A model generated the notes under the pieces. The model worked only from the letters and a program-made list of their open reading frames with translations, did no database searches and was not told the DNA's origin. A DNA stretch of 64,000 nt from Pedobacter cryoconitis. Its GTDB lineage: Bacteria > Bacteroidota > Bacteroidia > Sphingobacteriales > Sphingobacteriaceae. Within the stretch, counting starts at the first letter, position 1. Each line of letters opens with the position of its first letter. Of the stretch, positions 1 through 8,461 are shown in pieces. The stretch spans positions 115,300 through 179,299 of the forward strand of contig NZ_JACHCE010000002.1 of assembly GCF_014200605.1 (NCBI RefSeq), in the 5' to 3' direction. The position numbers and the translations under genes are program-made.

Positions 1-10
1 CACATTAAAC

Positions 11-48
11 AAAAAAAGAGTGAAACCAGATGGCTTCACTCTTTTTTT
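11..48. terminator. Bidirectional rho-independent terminator
   Basis: A perfect 14-bp inverted repeat (A7-GAGTGAA at 11-24, TTCACTC-T7 at 35-48) with a 10-nt loop. It has a T tract on the plus strand and, through the A tract, one on the minus strand. It follows the stop of the minus-strand DUF2911 gene and could also end a plus-strand gene that lies left of the window. Confidence 0.85.
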
Positions 49-69
49 ATCCCCGGTTAAGAGGAAGAA

Positions 70-630
70 TTATTTAATCGTTACTGGCACTTCAACCGAA
101 GTTTTGTCCCATCCGATAATCAGATTAGCTCCTGATGCATTCGGTGTAAAAGTAATCGCTAAAGCCTCAACAGTTGTCGTTAATGGCTTAACCGGTACAG
201 TTACTCTGGCTACATCTTTAGTCTCATCATAGGTATATGCGCCCCAGCGGTCAGTCTGTTTATTAATAATCACTACCCATTTATCCTGTTCAGGAATAGC
301 AAATAAGCTATAAGCACCAGCAGGGATAGTTTTTCCACCAATAACAACTGGTTTAAAAAATCTTATCTCTGTGCTTTCATTGGCACCAACTCTCCATACT
401 TGTCCAAAAGGTTCCAGTTTTCCAAAGATTTCACGGCCTTTTACTGAAGGTCTTGAATAAATTACTTTGATCAACGGCGCAGAATCCTGCCCTTTTTTCA
501 CCTTAGTCGTATTTAAGGGGAAATAAGCAATATCTGCCGGACTAGTATCTAAACCCGGGAATTTTACTTCCTGAGCATTAACAGTAAAAGCAAATAATGC
601 CATTACAATAAACAGATTGAGCTTCTTCAT
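70..630 (-). CDS. DUF2911 domain-containing exported protein
   Basis: A 186-residue protein with an N-terminal signal peptide (MKKLNLFIVMALFAFTVNAQ), so it is probably periplasmic. The rest matches the DUF2911 family: a conserved stretch around VIYSRPSVKGREIFG (about residues 57-71), then a W-R-x-GANE-S-T motif, then the PAGAYSLFAIP segment. The biochemical role of the family is not established. ATG start with the signal peptide directly behind it. It stands alone and ends at the terminator at 11-48. The family call is firm; the function is unknown. Confidence 0.85.
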   Translation of the reverse strand: MKKLNLFIVMALFAFTVNAQEVKFPGLDTSPADIAYFPLNTTKVKKGQDSAPLIKVIYSRPSVKGREIFGKLEPFGQVWRVGANESTEIRFFKPVVIGGKTIPAGAYSLFAIPEQDKWVVIINKQTDRWGAYTYDETKDVARVTVPVKPLTTTVEALAITFTPNASGANLIIGWDKTSVEVPVTIK

Positions 631-663
631 TGGATTATAATTAATTTTTAATAATCAGGTCGA

Positions 664-846
664 TTAGTATTTACGTCCTTTTACGATTGAACCCAGGAAA
701 ACTGCTCCCATAATCAATCCTAAAACACCACCGAATAGTGACCATAGGAAACTACCAGAAATAACTGCTGCAGTAGCGATACCACATACCAGGCCTAAAA
801 CCGAATAAACCCAATCAAAACTTTTATTATTTTCTTCTTTAATCAT
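664..846 (-). CDS. Small glycine-rich two-helix membrane protein
   Basis: A 60-residue protein with a short charged N-terminus (MIKEENNKS), two hydrophobic helices at about 13-30 and 34-54, and a basic C-terminus (KGRKY). The second helix has GGVLGLIMGAVFLGS spacing, like glycine-zipper or YtxH-type small proteins. It lies 33 nt upstream of the DUF2911 gene on the same strand and could be cotranscribed with it. No function can be assigned. It is supported as a gene by its composition, start and position rather than by a recognised family. Confidence 0.6.
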   Translation of the reverse strand: MIKEENNKSFDWVYSVLGLVCGIATAAVISGSFLWSLFGGVLGLIMGAVFLGSIVKGRKY

Positions 847-950
847 TGCTAAAATATTGATGATCCAAAGGTATTGATTTATTTCAAATAAGAAAGAATT
901 CAGGGCTTTATCAAAAATAATGATATAAATATATTGTCAATTTTTTGTAA

Positions 951-970
951 TTTGTGATTAGAATCACTAA
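951..970. promoter_or_regulatory. Inverted repeat upstream of the tetR-tolC-emrAB operon
   Basis: GTGATT-AG-AATCAC (954-967) is a perfect 6+2+6 inverted repeat, and the symmetry resumes at 951-952/969-970. It lies 54-73 nt before the tetR start and just upstream of a second palindrome at 983-998. It could be a regulator site; no binding protein is known. Confidence 0.4.
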
Positions 971-982
971 TCTTATATCAAT

Positions 983-998
983 TCAATCGATCGATTGA
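983..998. promoter_or_regulatory. Probable TetR operator (16-bp perfect palindrome)
   Basis: TCAATCGATCGATTGA is a perfect 16-bp palindrome, 25 nt upstream of the TetR-family gene that starts at 1024. A Bacteroidota-type -7 box (TAATTTTG, 1000-1007) begins 2 nt downstream, so bound repressor would block the promoter. Assignment to the adjacent TetR is inferred from position; TetR proteins usually bind palindromes in their own promoters. Confidence 0.65.
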
Positions 999-999
999 T

Positions 1000-1007
1000 T
1001 AATTTTG
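1000..1007 (+). promoter_or_regulatory. Probable -7 promoter box of the efflux operon
   Basis: TAATTTTG matches the Bacteroidota -7 consensus TAnnTTTG and ends 16 nt before the tetR start codon. No convincing TTTG -33 element is visible at the usual 19-21 nt distance, so the promoter may be weak or need help. Confidence 0.45.
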
Positions 1008-1023
1008 TCCCATCAAATCACAA

Positions 1024-1644
1024 ATGGAAAAGCCAGACAAAAGAACCAGCATTCTAATCGCTGCTCAAAACCTGTTTTCTGAGATGGGATACGAAGGAAC
1101 TTCCACCCGCCAGATTGCTAAAGAATCAGGGGCAAATATGTCCATGATCAATTACTACTTCGGATCTAAAGAAGGTGTGTTTCTTGAAGTTATCAATGAA
1201 AGAATTAAAGGTTTCAAAGCACAACTCGATAGTATTCAGGAAGATCGTATTCTACCCCTGGAAAAATTAGTCAAAGTAATTGAAGGATACACCCAAAGAA
1301 TTATGTCAGATATTCCTTTACATAAAATGATGCTTAGAGAAATCTCCCTGGCACAGCGCCCTGAGATGTGTCTTAAATTAAAAGATGCGATGTCAGGAAA
1401 TATGCAGGTCATTGAAAACATCATTGAGAATGGAATTGCAGAAGGGGCCTTCAAACCCATAGATATCCGGATGCTGATCGCAACCATTATGGGTACGATA
1501 ACCAGTGTAGCTACAATGCCGTCAAAAATCACAGAAGGATCTATTTTAGACATTAACATCCCAAAAGACAAAGAAATTTTAACCGACCGTTTAATCGCAC
1601 ATCTGAAAGACTTGGTCACCACCTATTTAACACCCCAGAAATGA
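1024..1644 (+). CDS. TetR/AcrR family transcriptional regulator
   Basis: A 206-residue one-component repressor. The N-terminal TetR DNA-binding domain covers about residues 8-55, with the typical SEMGYEGTSTRQIA and MSMINYYFGSKEGVF helix-turn-helix signature, followed by an all-helical ligand-binding domain. It is the first gene of an operon with tolC, emrA and emrB homologues. Its stop overlaps the tolC start (ATGA), which implies translational coupling. It probably represses its own operon through the palindrome at 983-998 and responds to a compound the pump exports. The ligand cannot be read from the sequence. Confidence 0.9.
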   Translation: MEKPDKRTSILIAAQNLFSEMGYEGTSTRQIAKESGANMSMINYYFGSKEGVFLEVINERIKGFKAQLDSIQEDRILPLEKLVKVIEGYTQRIMSDIPLHKMMLREISLAQRPEMCLKLKDAMSGNMQVIENIIENGIAEGAFKPIDIRMLIATIMGTITSVATMPSKITEGSILDINIPKDKEILTDRLIAHLKDLVTTYLTPQK

Positions 1645-2957
1645 TACACAAAACAATTAAAATGAGTTGCTTCGCTCTCTTGCTGCCAGGCATGCTCTAT
1701 GCACAGAATGTAAAGAAACTGACGCTGCAGGAGGCGATTCAGTTAGGGATACAAAACAGCAAAAACCTTAAGCTTTCTCAGAATAAAATTGAAGAAGCAA
1801 TGGCAAAGCTGGATGTCACCAAAGACAACTCACTCCCGACCGCTAAAGCAAGCGTTATGTATAATCATGCAGAGATCCCGGCCAATCAATTGGTTCTGGA
1901 TGGCGGTAGTCCTATATTTTTACCTAAACGCGCAGATGCCTTTGTAGGTACAGCCTCAGTTCAGCAACTGGTTTATGGTGGCGGTAAACTGAAGTATGCC
2001 AGACAAAGCACCAAATTATTAGCTGATGTTGCCCGTCTTGATGCAGATAAAAATCAGGAAGAAGTAACTTATGCAGTTATCGACACCTATTATTCACTGT
2101 ATAAAGTAGCACAAAGTAAAAAGGTTGTTAACCAGAATTTAGCTTCTATAGCAAGTCAGCTGAAACAATCTCAACGCTTCTTCGAGCAGGGTATTGTCAC
2201 TAAAAACGACGTTTTAAGATTCCAGTTACAGCAGGCCAATATTACATTGACTGACCTGGATATTGAAAGCAACCGTAAGATTATCAACTATAACCTTGAT
2301 ATTCTTTTAGGCTTACCGGAAGACACAGAAATTGATATCACTGATCCTTCAGATGGTCAGAAAGAAGTGGCTCCACTAAACACCTATATTGACCAGGCTT
2401 TATCTTACCGTCAGGAACTAAGAGGATTGGACCTGCAAAATAAGGTTGCTGAACTTGACATCAAGTCCGTTAAAGCAAATGCTTCTCCAACCTTCGGTAT
2501 CGGCGCTGATGTATATTATATCAACCCTAACGGTAGCTTACTGCCTAAATCACATGATTATATCCTGCCTATGACGGCGAGCGCTACACTTTCATGGAAT
2601 ATTGGAACCTTATGGACCAATAAACATAAAGTAACCGAGGCAAGAGTACAGCAAAGAAGCATCGTTCTGCAGAAAGATATCCAGTCTGATAACGTAAAAA
2701 CTGAAATCAACAGAAACTACCAGACCTATCAGGTTGCGAAGAACAAAATCAAGGTATTGGAAACTTCTATTGATCAGGCAACTGAAAATGATAGATTACT
2801 GGAATCAAAATACAAAAACAACGTCGCATCTGCTATTGACAGAATTGATGCCGAAACACTTTTATACCAGGCAAAAATCAATCTGGAGTTAGCAAAAGCT
2901 GACGCAGGTCTGGCTTACTATACTTTATTAAAATCAACAGGAAAAATTTCTCAATAA
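1641..2957 (+). CDS. TolC family outer-membrane efflux protein
   Basis: A 438-residue protein with a signal peptide (cleavage near LLPGMLYAQ) followed by the two tandem OEP repeats of TolC-type channels, which trimerise into an outer-membrane barrel and periplasmic helical tunnel. Long amphipathic helices rich in A, Q, K and L are visible (for example around residues 130-180 and 340-420). It overlaps tetR by 4 nt and precedes the membrane fusion protein by 16 nt, so it should be the outer-membrane part of this exporter. Confidence 0.9.
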   Translation: MIHKTIKMSCFALLLPGMLYAQNVKKLTLQEAIQLGIQNSKNLKLSQNKIEEAMAKLDVTKDNSLPTAKASVMYNHAEIPANQLVLDGGSPIFLPKRADAFVGTASVQQLVYGGGKLKYARQSTKLLADVARLDADKNQEEVTYAVIDTYYSLYKVAQSKKVVNQNLASIASQLKQSQRFFEQGIVTKNDVLRFQLQQANITLTDLDIESNRKIINYNLDILLGLPEDTEIDITDPSDGQKEVAPLNTYIDQALSYRQELRGLDLQNKVAELDIKSVKANASPTFGIGADVYYINPNGSLLPKSHDYILPMTASATLSWNIGTLWTNKHKVTEARVQQRSIVLQKDIQSDNVKTEINRNYQTYQVAKNKIKVLETSIDQATENDRLLESKYKNNVASAIDRIDAETLLYQAKINLELAKADAGLAYYTLLKSTGKISQ

Positions 2958-2973
2958 TATAATCCATCTAGAA

Positions 2974-4038
2974 ATGACAACAGAATCGACAACGGAACAG
3001 ACAATTGAACCAAAAAAGAAAAGTAAAATTGTCCCTATAATATTAACAGTACTGCTTATTGCAGGTGCCATCTTTGGCGCAAAAGAATACATGTACTACA
3101 GAAACCATGTAGATACCGATGATGCACAGATAGACGGTGATATCAGTCCGGTAGTTGCCCGCGTAGGTGGTTATGTAAATGAAATCAAATTTGAAGAAAA
3201 CACCAAAGTTACTGAAGGCCAGATCCTGGTTACTTTAGATGACAGAGACTATAAAGTTAAATTAGAACAAGCAATGGCTGGCCAGAAAGGTGCAGATGCC
3301 GGCGTTGGTGTTTCACAATCTCAAATCGTAGCTACTTCTGCCAACACAGGAACAGCTAAAGCAAATATTGAGTCTGCTAAAGTAAAATTATGGCAGGCAC
3401 AAAAAGATTTTGACCGTTACGCTAATTTGATTAAAGACGGATCAATTACTCAGCAGCAATTTGACCAGGCTAAAGCAACCAGAGATGTTGCCCAGGCTAC
3501 TTACAACGCAGCTAAAGACGAATATACTGTGGCCCTTAAACAAATCGGTACTACAAAATCACAGCTTGCAGTAAGCAGCAATGGTGTATCTCAGCGTCAG
3601 TCGGATGTTGACTTTGCTAAATTGCAGTTATCCTACACTGAAATCAAAGCTCCTGCAACAGGGATCGTTTCTAAGAAAAGTATTCAAAAAGGACAGTTGA
3701 TTCAGGCAGGACAGTCTTTATTCTCTATCGTGAATGAAAACAGCCTTTATGTAACTGCAAATTTCAAAGAGACACAATTACAGGATATCCGTGCCGGTTT
3801 AAAAGTTGAGGTTGAAGTTGACGCTTTCCCTGATCAGAAAATAGAAGCAGAAGTTTATAACTTCTCTCCTGTTACAGGTGCTAAAGGTTCATTGCTTCCT
3901 CCTGATAATGCAACAGGTAACTTCGTTAAAGTTGTTCAGCGTATCCCTGTTAAGATTAAACTTAAAGCCTCAAAAGAAATACTCGAAAAACTACGTCCGG
4001 GTATGAGTGTGAAAGTTTCTGTAACTACAAAAGACTAA
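2974..4038 (+). CDS. HlyD/EmrA family membrane fusion protein
   Basis: A 354-residue periplasmic adaptor. It has a cytosolic lysine-rich N-terminus, one transmembrane helix at about 19-36, then the DTDDAQIDGDISPVVARVGG start typical of EmrA proteins. A split lipoyl domain, a coiled-coil hairpin (about 95-210) and a beta-barrel region follow. It sits between TolC (16 nt) and the 14-helix MFS pump (4 nt) and links them across the periplasm. The anchored N-terminus marks it as EmrA-like rather than a lipoprotein AcrA-like adaptor. Confidence 0.9.
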   Translation: MTTESTTEQTIEPKKKSKIVPIILTVLLIAGAIFGAKEYMYYRNHVDTDDAQIDGDISPVVARVGGYVNEIKFEENTKVTEGQILVTLDDRDYKVKLEQAMAGQKGADAGVGVSQSQIVATSANTGTAKANIESAKVKLWQAQKDFDRYANLIKDGSITQQQFDQAKATRDVAQATYNAAKDEYTVALKQIGTTKSQLAVSSNGVSQRQSDVDFAKLQLSYTEIKAPATGIVSKKSIQKGQLIQAGQSLFSIVNENSLYVTANFKETQLQDIRAGLKVEVEVDAFPDQKIEAEVYNFSPVTGAKGSLLPPDNATGNFVKVVQRIPVKIKLKASKEILEKLRPGMSVKVSVTTKD

Positions 4039-4042
4039 GAAA

Positions 4043-5590
4043 ATGGCCGAATATGGTTTAAAAAAATGGATAATCACGTTTACAGTGATCACAGCCTCCT
4101 TACTGGAGCTGATTGATACCACTATTGTAAACGTGGCTTTACCACAGATTCAGGGTAACCTGGGTGCAACCCTCGAGGATGTAGCCTGGTTATCAACCGG
4201 ATATGCCGTTGCGAACGTAATTGTCCTGCCCATGTCGGGCTGGCTTGGAAGTCGTTTCGGGCGTAAAAATTATTTTCTTACTTCCATAATTGTCTTCACT
4301 ATAGCCTCTTTTCTTTGCGGTAACGCAACTTCACTGGGAGAATTGGTCTTGTTCCGTATTTTACAGGGTATTGCCGGAGGTGGTTTAATTTCCACAGCTC
4401 AGGCTATTCTGATAGAAACCTGGCCACGTGAAGATATTGGTATTGCTACTGCATTATTTGGATTAGGTGCAGTAGTAGGCCCTACAGTGGGCCCTACTAT
4501 TGGAGGTTATATTTTGGACATCAGTTCGTGGCCGTGGATATTTTATGTAAATATTCCCGTCGGAATACTCGCCGCCTACTGTACCATAACCTATATAAAG
4601 GCGACTCCGAAGGACGGGCAGGGTCTACCTGTCGACTGGTGGGGTATCGCATTACTGGCTATTGCAGTAGGTAGTTTACAAACCGTATTAGAAAAAGGAG
4701 AAAGTGAAGATTGGTTCGCCACTCCTTATATTGTTGCTTTATCAATTGCTGCGGTATTAGGCCTTCTTTTATTTATATGGAGAGAAATGTCAACAGACCA
4801 CCCGATTGTAAACTTCAAGATCCTGCGTCACAGAAGTTTCTCTATCGGTCTGGTCACCTCATTTATTCTGGGTTTCGGGCTTTACGGATCAGTATTCGTA
4901 TTCCCTGTATTCTGTCAGAATCTATTAGGTTTCTCTGCCCTGCAAACCGGAGAACTATTATTCCCGGGTGGACTTTGTACCATTGCAATGATGCCTTTTA
5001 TAGGTATATTCCTTAAGAAAGGGATTCCAGCGCAATTTATGGCAACCATAGGAATGTTCCTTTTCTTTGTTTTCTGTAATATGCTGAGTAAATCAACCCT
5101 TTCATCAGGAACAGGTGATTTCTTCCTGCCACTGGTTATCAGAGGTATCGGTATGGCTTTATTGTTTGTTCCGTTAACAACATTAGCTATACAGGACCTT
5201 AAAGGTGCAGAAATTGGTCAGGGTTCAGGATTGAACAACATGATGAGACAGTTAGGCGGATCATTTGGTATCGCAGCCTTAACTACCTTAATCCATACCC
5301 GTCAGGGCTTCCACAGAAGCAGCCTGCTGGCTAATGTGAATGACTATAATCCAGCATTCACAGACAGGATGAATGCCTTTATACATAATTTTATGTCCAA
5401 AGGATACAGCATGTTTGATGCGAAAATCATGGCAATCAAAGCGATTGACGGTACAGTAACCAAACAAGCCTTACTGTTAACTTACAGTGATGCCTATTGG
5501 CTGGTAGGGCTCGTTCTATTATGCTCTATTCCACTGCTTTACCTGCAGAAATTCAAAAAGAATGTCGACATCCCCGTTGATGTTCACTAA
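4043..5590 (+). CDS. DHA2 family MFS multidrug exporter (EmrB-like)
   Basis: A 515-residue inner-membrane protein with about 14 hydrophobic segments, as in the DHA2 (EmrB/QacA) drug:H+ antiporters. The early motif ELIDTTIVNVALPQI and the motif A-like WLGSRFGRKN between TM2 and TM3 are visible, as is the motif C-like GLGAVVGPTVGPTIGG stretch in TM5. It is the last gene of the tetR-tolC-emrA-emrB operon and ends at a strong terminator. The substrate is unknown. Confidence 0.92.
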   Translation: MAEYGLKKWIITFTVITASLLELIDTTIVNVALPQIQGNLGATLEDVAWLSTGYAVANVIVLPMSGWLGSRFGRKNYFLTSIIVFTIASFLCGNATSLGELVLFRILQGIAGGGLISTAQAILIETWPREDIGIATALFGLGAVVGPTVGPTIGGYILDISSWPWIFYVNIPVGILAAYCTITYIKATPKDGQGLPVDWWGIALLAIAVGSLQTVLEKGESEDWFATPYIVALSIAAVLGLLLFIWREMSTDHPIVNFKILRHRSFSIGLVTSFILGFGLYGSVFVFPVFCQNLLGFSALQTGELLFPGGLCTIAMMPFIGIFLKKGIPAQFMATIGMFLFFVFCNMLSKSTLSSGTGDFFLPLVIRGIGMALLFVPLTTLAIQDLKGAEIGQGSGLNNMMRQLGGSFGIAALTTLIHTRQGFHRSSLLANVNDYNPAFTDRMNAFIHNFMSKGYSMFDAKIMAIKAIDGTVTKQALLLTYSDAYWLVGLVLLCSIPLLYLQKFKKNVDIPVDVH

Positions 5591-5595
5591 AATAA

Positions 5596-5626
5596 AAACA
5601 GGCTGTCCTTTTGAGACAGCCTGTTT
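5596..5626 (+). terminator. Rho-independent terminator of the EmrAB operon
   Basis: AAACAGGCTGTC (5596-5607) pairs perfectly with GACAGCCTGTTT (5615-5626) around a 7-nt loop, 5 nt after the emrB-like stop codon. The T-rich stretch CATTTTAC follows. Confidence 0.8.
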
Positions 5627-5813
5627 CATTTTACAAAAAAATACAATGTCGCTACACACAACGAATGCTTATACTTTTAAAAGAGTTAAAAAACCTTAAT
5701 GAAAGCAATTTATAGTATTTGTAATTAAAAAGCAAAATAAATTTATTAACATTATCTATAGATCTTCCCGTCATTATTCCGTAGCTTAAGCTCCCAAAAA
5801 GAAACCTTTTGTT

Positions 5814-8402
5814 ATGACGCAGAAACTAAGAGTTACAGGCCAAAGAGAGTCCATTTTTAACAACGAAGTTGTCTCCCGATTTGAACTTTACAACAGCCTG
5901 TTCCTAACCCTCCCATTTTATAAAATCAAGGATACCGGCACACTATTGCCCCTTTTTATTAAACATTGTGAAGACGGAGTGAGAAATCTCAAGACTCCTG
6001 CCGAAATCATTAAGACCTTTTTTGAGCGGTATACCCAAACCACAGATTCCAAAGACATTATCGACTTATTGTTCCGTTTTATTCAATATATTGAGCGTCA
6101 GGTTGTATTATTTGACGCTGTCGAAGATGCTTCTTTTACTAAATTAAATACAACCGAAGACCATAGTTCACTAAGATCTATGTTGAAAAAAAGCGAATTT
6201 AATGCTGAGCTTCATGAAAAAATAGAAAAACTGATCGAAGATTTTTCTCTTCGCCTGGTATTAACCGCCCATCCCACACAGTTTTATCCGGGCAGTGTAC
6301 TTTCTATTATTAACGATCTTACTGCAGCGATAAAGATCAACGATATTGTCTCCATTAATCAGCTTTTACAGCAATTAGGCAAGACCCCGTTTTTCAATAA
6401 AAAATCTCCGACACCGGTCGATGAAGCATTGAGCTTAACCTGGTACCTGGAGAACGTTTTTTACTTCGCTGCTGCCAATATACAGTCAGAAATAGACAAT
6501 AGTCTGGAAGAATTTAATATCCCTTCAAAAAAGGTAATAGAACTTGGTTTCTGGCCGGGCGGAGACAGAGATGGAAATCCTAATGTACATGCAGATGACA
6601 CCATTCAGGTTTCAAAAATGCTGCGTCAGATATTATTCCGCTGTTATTACAGAGATTTTAGAAACCTGAAACGAAGAATCACCTTCAGAGGGGTAGAAGA
6701 AACCGTTTACAAAGTACAGGATGTACTTTATAAAAATGCATTTGATACTAATATTGAAGCAGAGAATATTTCAGAATTTCTGATTGAAAACCTGAACCAG
6801 ATTAAAGATACACTCATTGAATTCCATGACGGGTTATTTGCAGACCTGGTAGATGATTTATTGCGTAAAGTTGAGCTTTTCGGTTCTCACTTTGCCTCTC
6901 TGGACATCAGACAGGACAGCAGGGTTTTACGTAATGTACATGCCTATTGCAGACAATTCAAGCCAATTATTTCCCTTTTCCCTGAAAACTATGATGAATT
7001 AAGTGAGGATGAGAAAATAGAACAGCTATCCTTTAAAACTGCAAAAGTAAATTACCCGGGAGATGCAGACTCATTAACTAAGGATACGCTGCAGACTATT
7101 GCCGAAATCAAACAAATACAGCATGAAAACGGAGAACTTGCCTGTCACCGCTATATTATCAGTAATTGCCAGCAGGCCAGCGATGTGCTTCAGCTAATGG
7201 AATTATTTTTATGGAACGGATGGGACGAGAAAAATCTGACTATAGATTTCGTTCCGCTTTTTGAAACCGTAAGTGATCTGGAAGGTGCTTCACAAATTAT
7301 GGAGCGTTTATACACGCATCCATTTTACAAGAAACACCTGGAAAGCAGAGGCAACAAACAGGATATTATGCTCGGTTTCTCTGACAGCACCAAAGATGGC
7401 GGCTATTTAATGGCCAACTGGTCTATTTTTAACGCCAAGGTAGCCTTAACTACGACATCGGTGGCACATAATATTCAATTAGCATTTTTTGACGGCCGTG
7501 GCGGCCCGCCATCAAGAGGAGGAGGTAAAACCCACCGTTTTTATGCTTCTATGGGTAAAGAGATCGCTAACAAAAATATTCAGCTGACTATCCAGGGACA
7601 AACCATCAGTTCACAATATGGTTCTATTGACAGTGCCGAATTTAACATGGAGCAGCTGATTAATGCAGGTATTTCGTCCGGGCTGAAAGAAAAGCACAAT
7701 ATTTTACTCGATTCACCGCATAAGGATATCTTAAATGTAATGGCAAAAGACAGCTTTGAAGCCTTTGTTGCCTTACGTAAACATCCATTGTTCTTAAATT
7801 ACCTGGAACGCTTCTCTCCGTTGAGTTTATTATCTAAAATCACGATCAGCAGCAGGCCGGTTAAAAGAAGTTCAGGAGAAAAACTACGTCTCGAAGATTT
7901 AAGGGCCATTAGTTTTGTAACTGCCTGGGGACAGTTAAAACAGAATATCCCTGGTTTCTATGGAATAGGAACTGCTTTAAAGAACCAGGAAGCAGCCGGC
8001 AACTGGGAGGAAATCCGCCGTACCTATCAGGAATCCGGTTATTTCAAAACCATTATAGACAATGGTATGATGTCAATGAGCAAAACTGATTTCTCTATCA
8101 CCGCACATTTTGCCAATGATCCTGAGTTTGGTGATTTCTGGAAAATGCTGCGCGATGAATATGAAAGATCAAAAGAAATGCTGTTAAAATTAGCCGGTCA
8201 TACTACACTGATGGAAAACTATCCTGTCGAAAAAAGATCTATTGCAGTAAGAGAGAAAATCGTTCTTCCTTTAGTTCTGATTCAGCATTTCGCTTTAGAA
8301 AAGCTGCAGCATGAGCTCAAAGACGAAGAACATCAGTCTTACGAGAAATTAGCCATAAGAACTGTTTACGGAATTGTAAATGCAGGCAGAAACTCTGCTT
8401 AA
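5814..8402 (+). CDS. ppc: Phosphoenolpyruvate carboxylase
   Basis: An 862-residue enzyme that carboxylates PEP to oxaloacetate and so refills the TCA cycle. The catalytic histidine motif LTAHPTQ (His153) is present, as are FWPGGDRDGNP and a SDSTKDGGY stretch. The glycine-rich loop reads DGRGGPPSRGGG (from residue 560), where the common form is HGRGGxxGRGGG. The C-terminus is GRNSA, close to the usual RNTG end. These differences mark a divergent Bacteroidota branch, not a broken gene, because length and order of motifs are normal. It is monocistronic, between two strong terminators. Confidence 0.92.
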   Translation: MTQKLRVTGQRESIFNNEVVSRFELYNSLFLTLPFYKIKDTGTLLPLFIKHCEDGVRNLKTPAEIIKTFFERYTQTTDSKDIIDLLFRFIQYIERQVVLFDAVEDASFTKLNTTEDHSSLRSMLKKSEFNAELHEKIEKLIEDFSLRLVLTAHPTQFYPGSVLSIINDLTAAIKINDIVSINQLLQQLGKTPFFNKKSPTPVDEALSLTWYLENVFYFAAANIQSEIDNSLEEFNIPSKKVIELGFWPGGDRDGNPNVHADDTIQVSKMLRQILFRCYYRDFRNLKRRITFRGVEETVYKVQDVLYKNAFDTNIEAENISEFLIENLNQIKDTLIEFHDGLFADLVDDLLRKVELFGSHFASLDIRQDSRVLRNVHAYCRQFKPIISLFPENYDELSEDEKIEQLSFKTAKVNYPGDADSLTKDTLQTIAEIKQIQHENGELACHRYIISNCQQASDVLQLMELFLWNGWDEKNLTIDFVPLFETVSDLEGASQIMERLYTHPFYKKHLESRGNKQDIMLGFSDSTKDGGYLMANWSIFNAKVALTTTSVAHNIQLAFFDGRGGPPSRGGGKTHRFYASMGKEIANKNIQLTIQGQTISSQYGSIDSAEFNMEQLINAGISSGLKEKHNILLDSPHKDILNVMAKDSFEAFVALRKHPLFLNYLERFSPLSLLSKITISSRPVKRSSGEKLRLEDLRAISFVTAWGQLKQNIPGFYGIGTALKNQEAAGNWEEIRRTYQESGYFKTIIDNGMMSMSKTDFSITAHFANDPEFGDFWKMLRDEYERSKEMLLKLAGHTTLMENYPVEKRSIAVREKIVLPLVLIQHFALEKLQHELKDEEHQSYEKLAIRTVYGIVNAGRNSA

Positions 8403-8420
8403 TTAATTTTGTAATTAACA

Positions 8421-8456
8421 AAAAAAGGAGGCCACCTTATATGGGGCCTCCTTTTT
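8421..8456. terminator. Bidirectional terminator between ppc and the RND operon
   Basis: AAAGGAGGCC (to 8433) pairs with GGCCTCCTTT (from 8445) around an 11-nt loop, flanked by an A6 tract on the left and a T5 tract on the right. It therefore works for ppc on the plus strand and for the RND pump gene that ends at 8462 on the minus strand. Confidence 0.85.
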
Positions 8457-8461
8457 CATTG

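Noticed and set aside
5591-5813. Clear promoter boxes for ppc
   Set aside because: Only partial matches such as GTATTTG appear; none has both elements at the right spacing.
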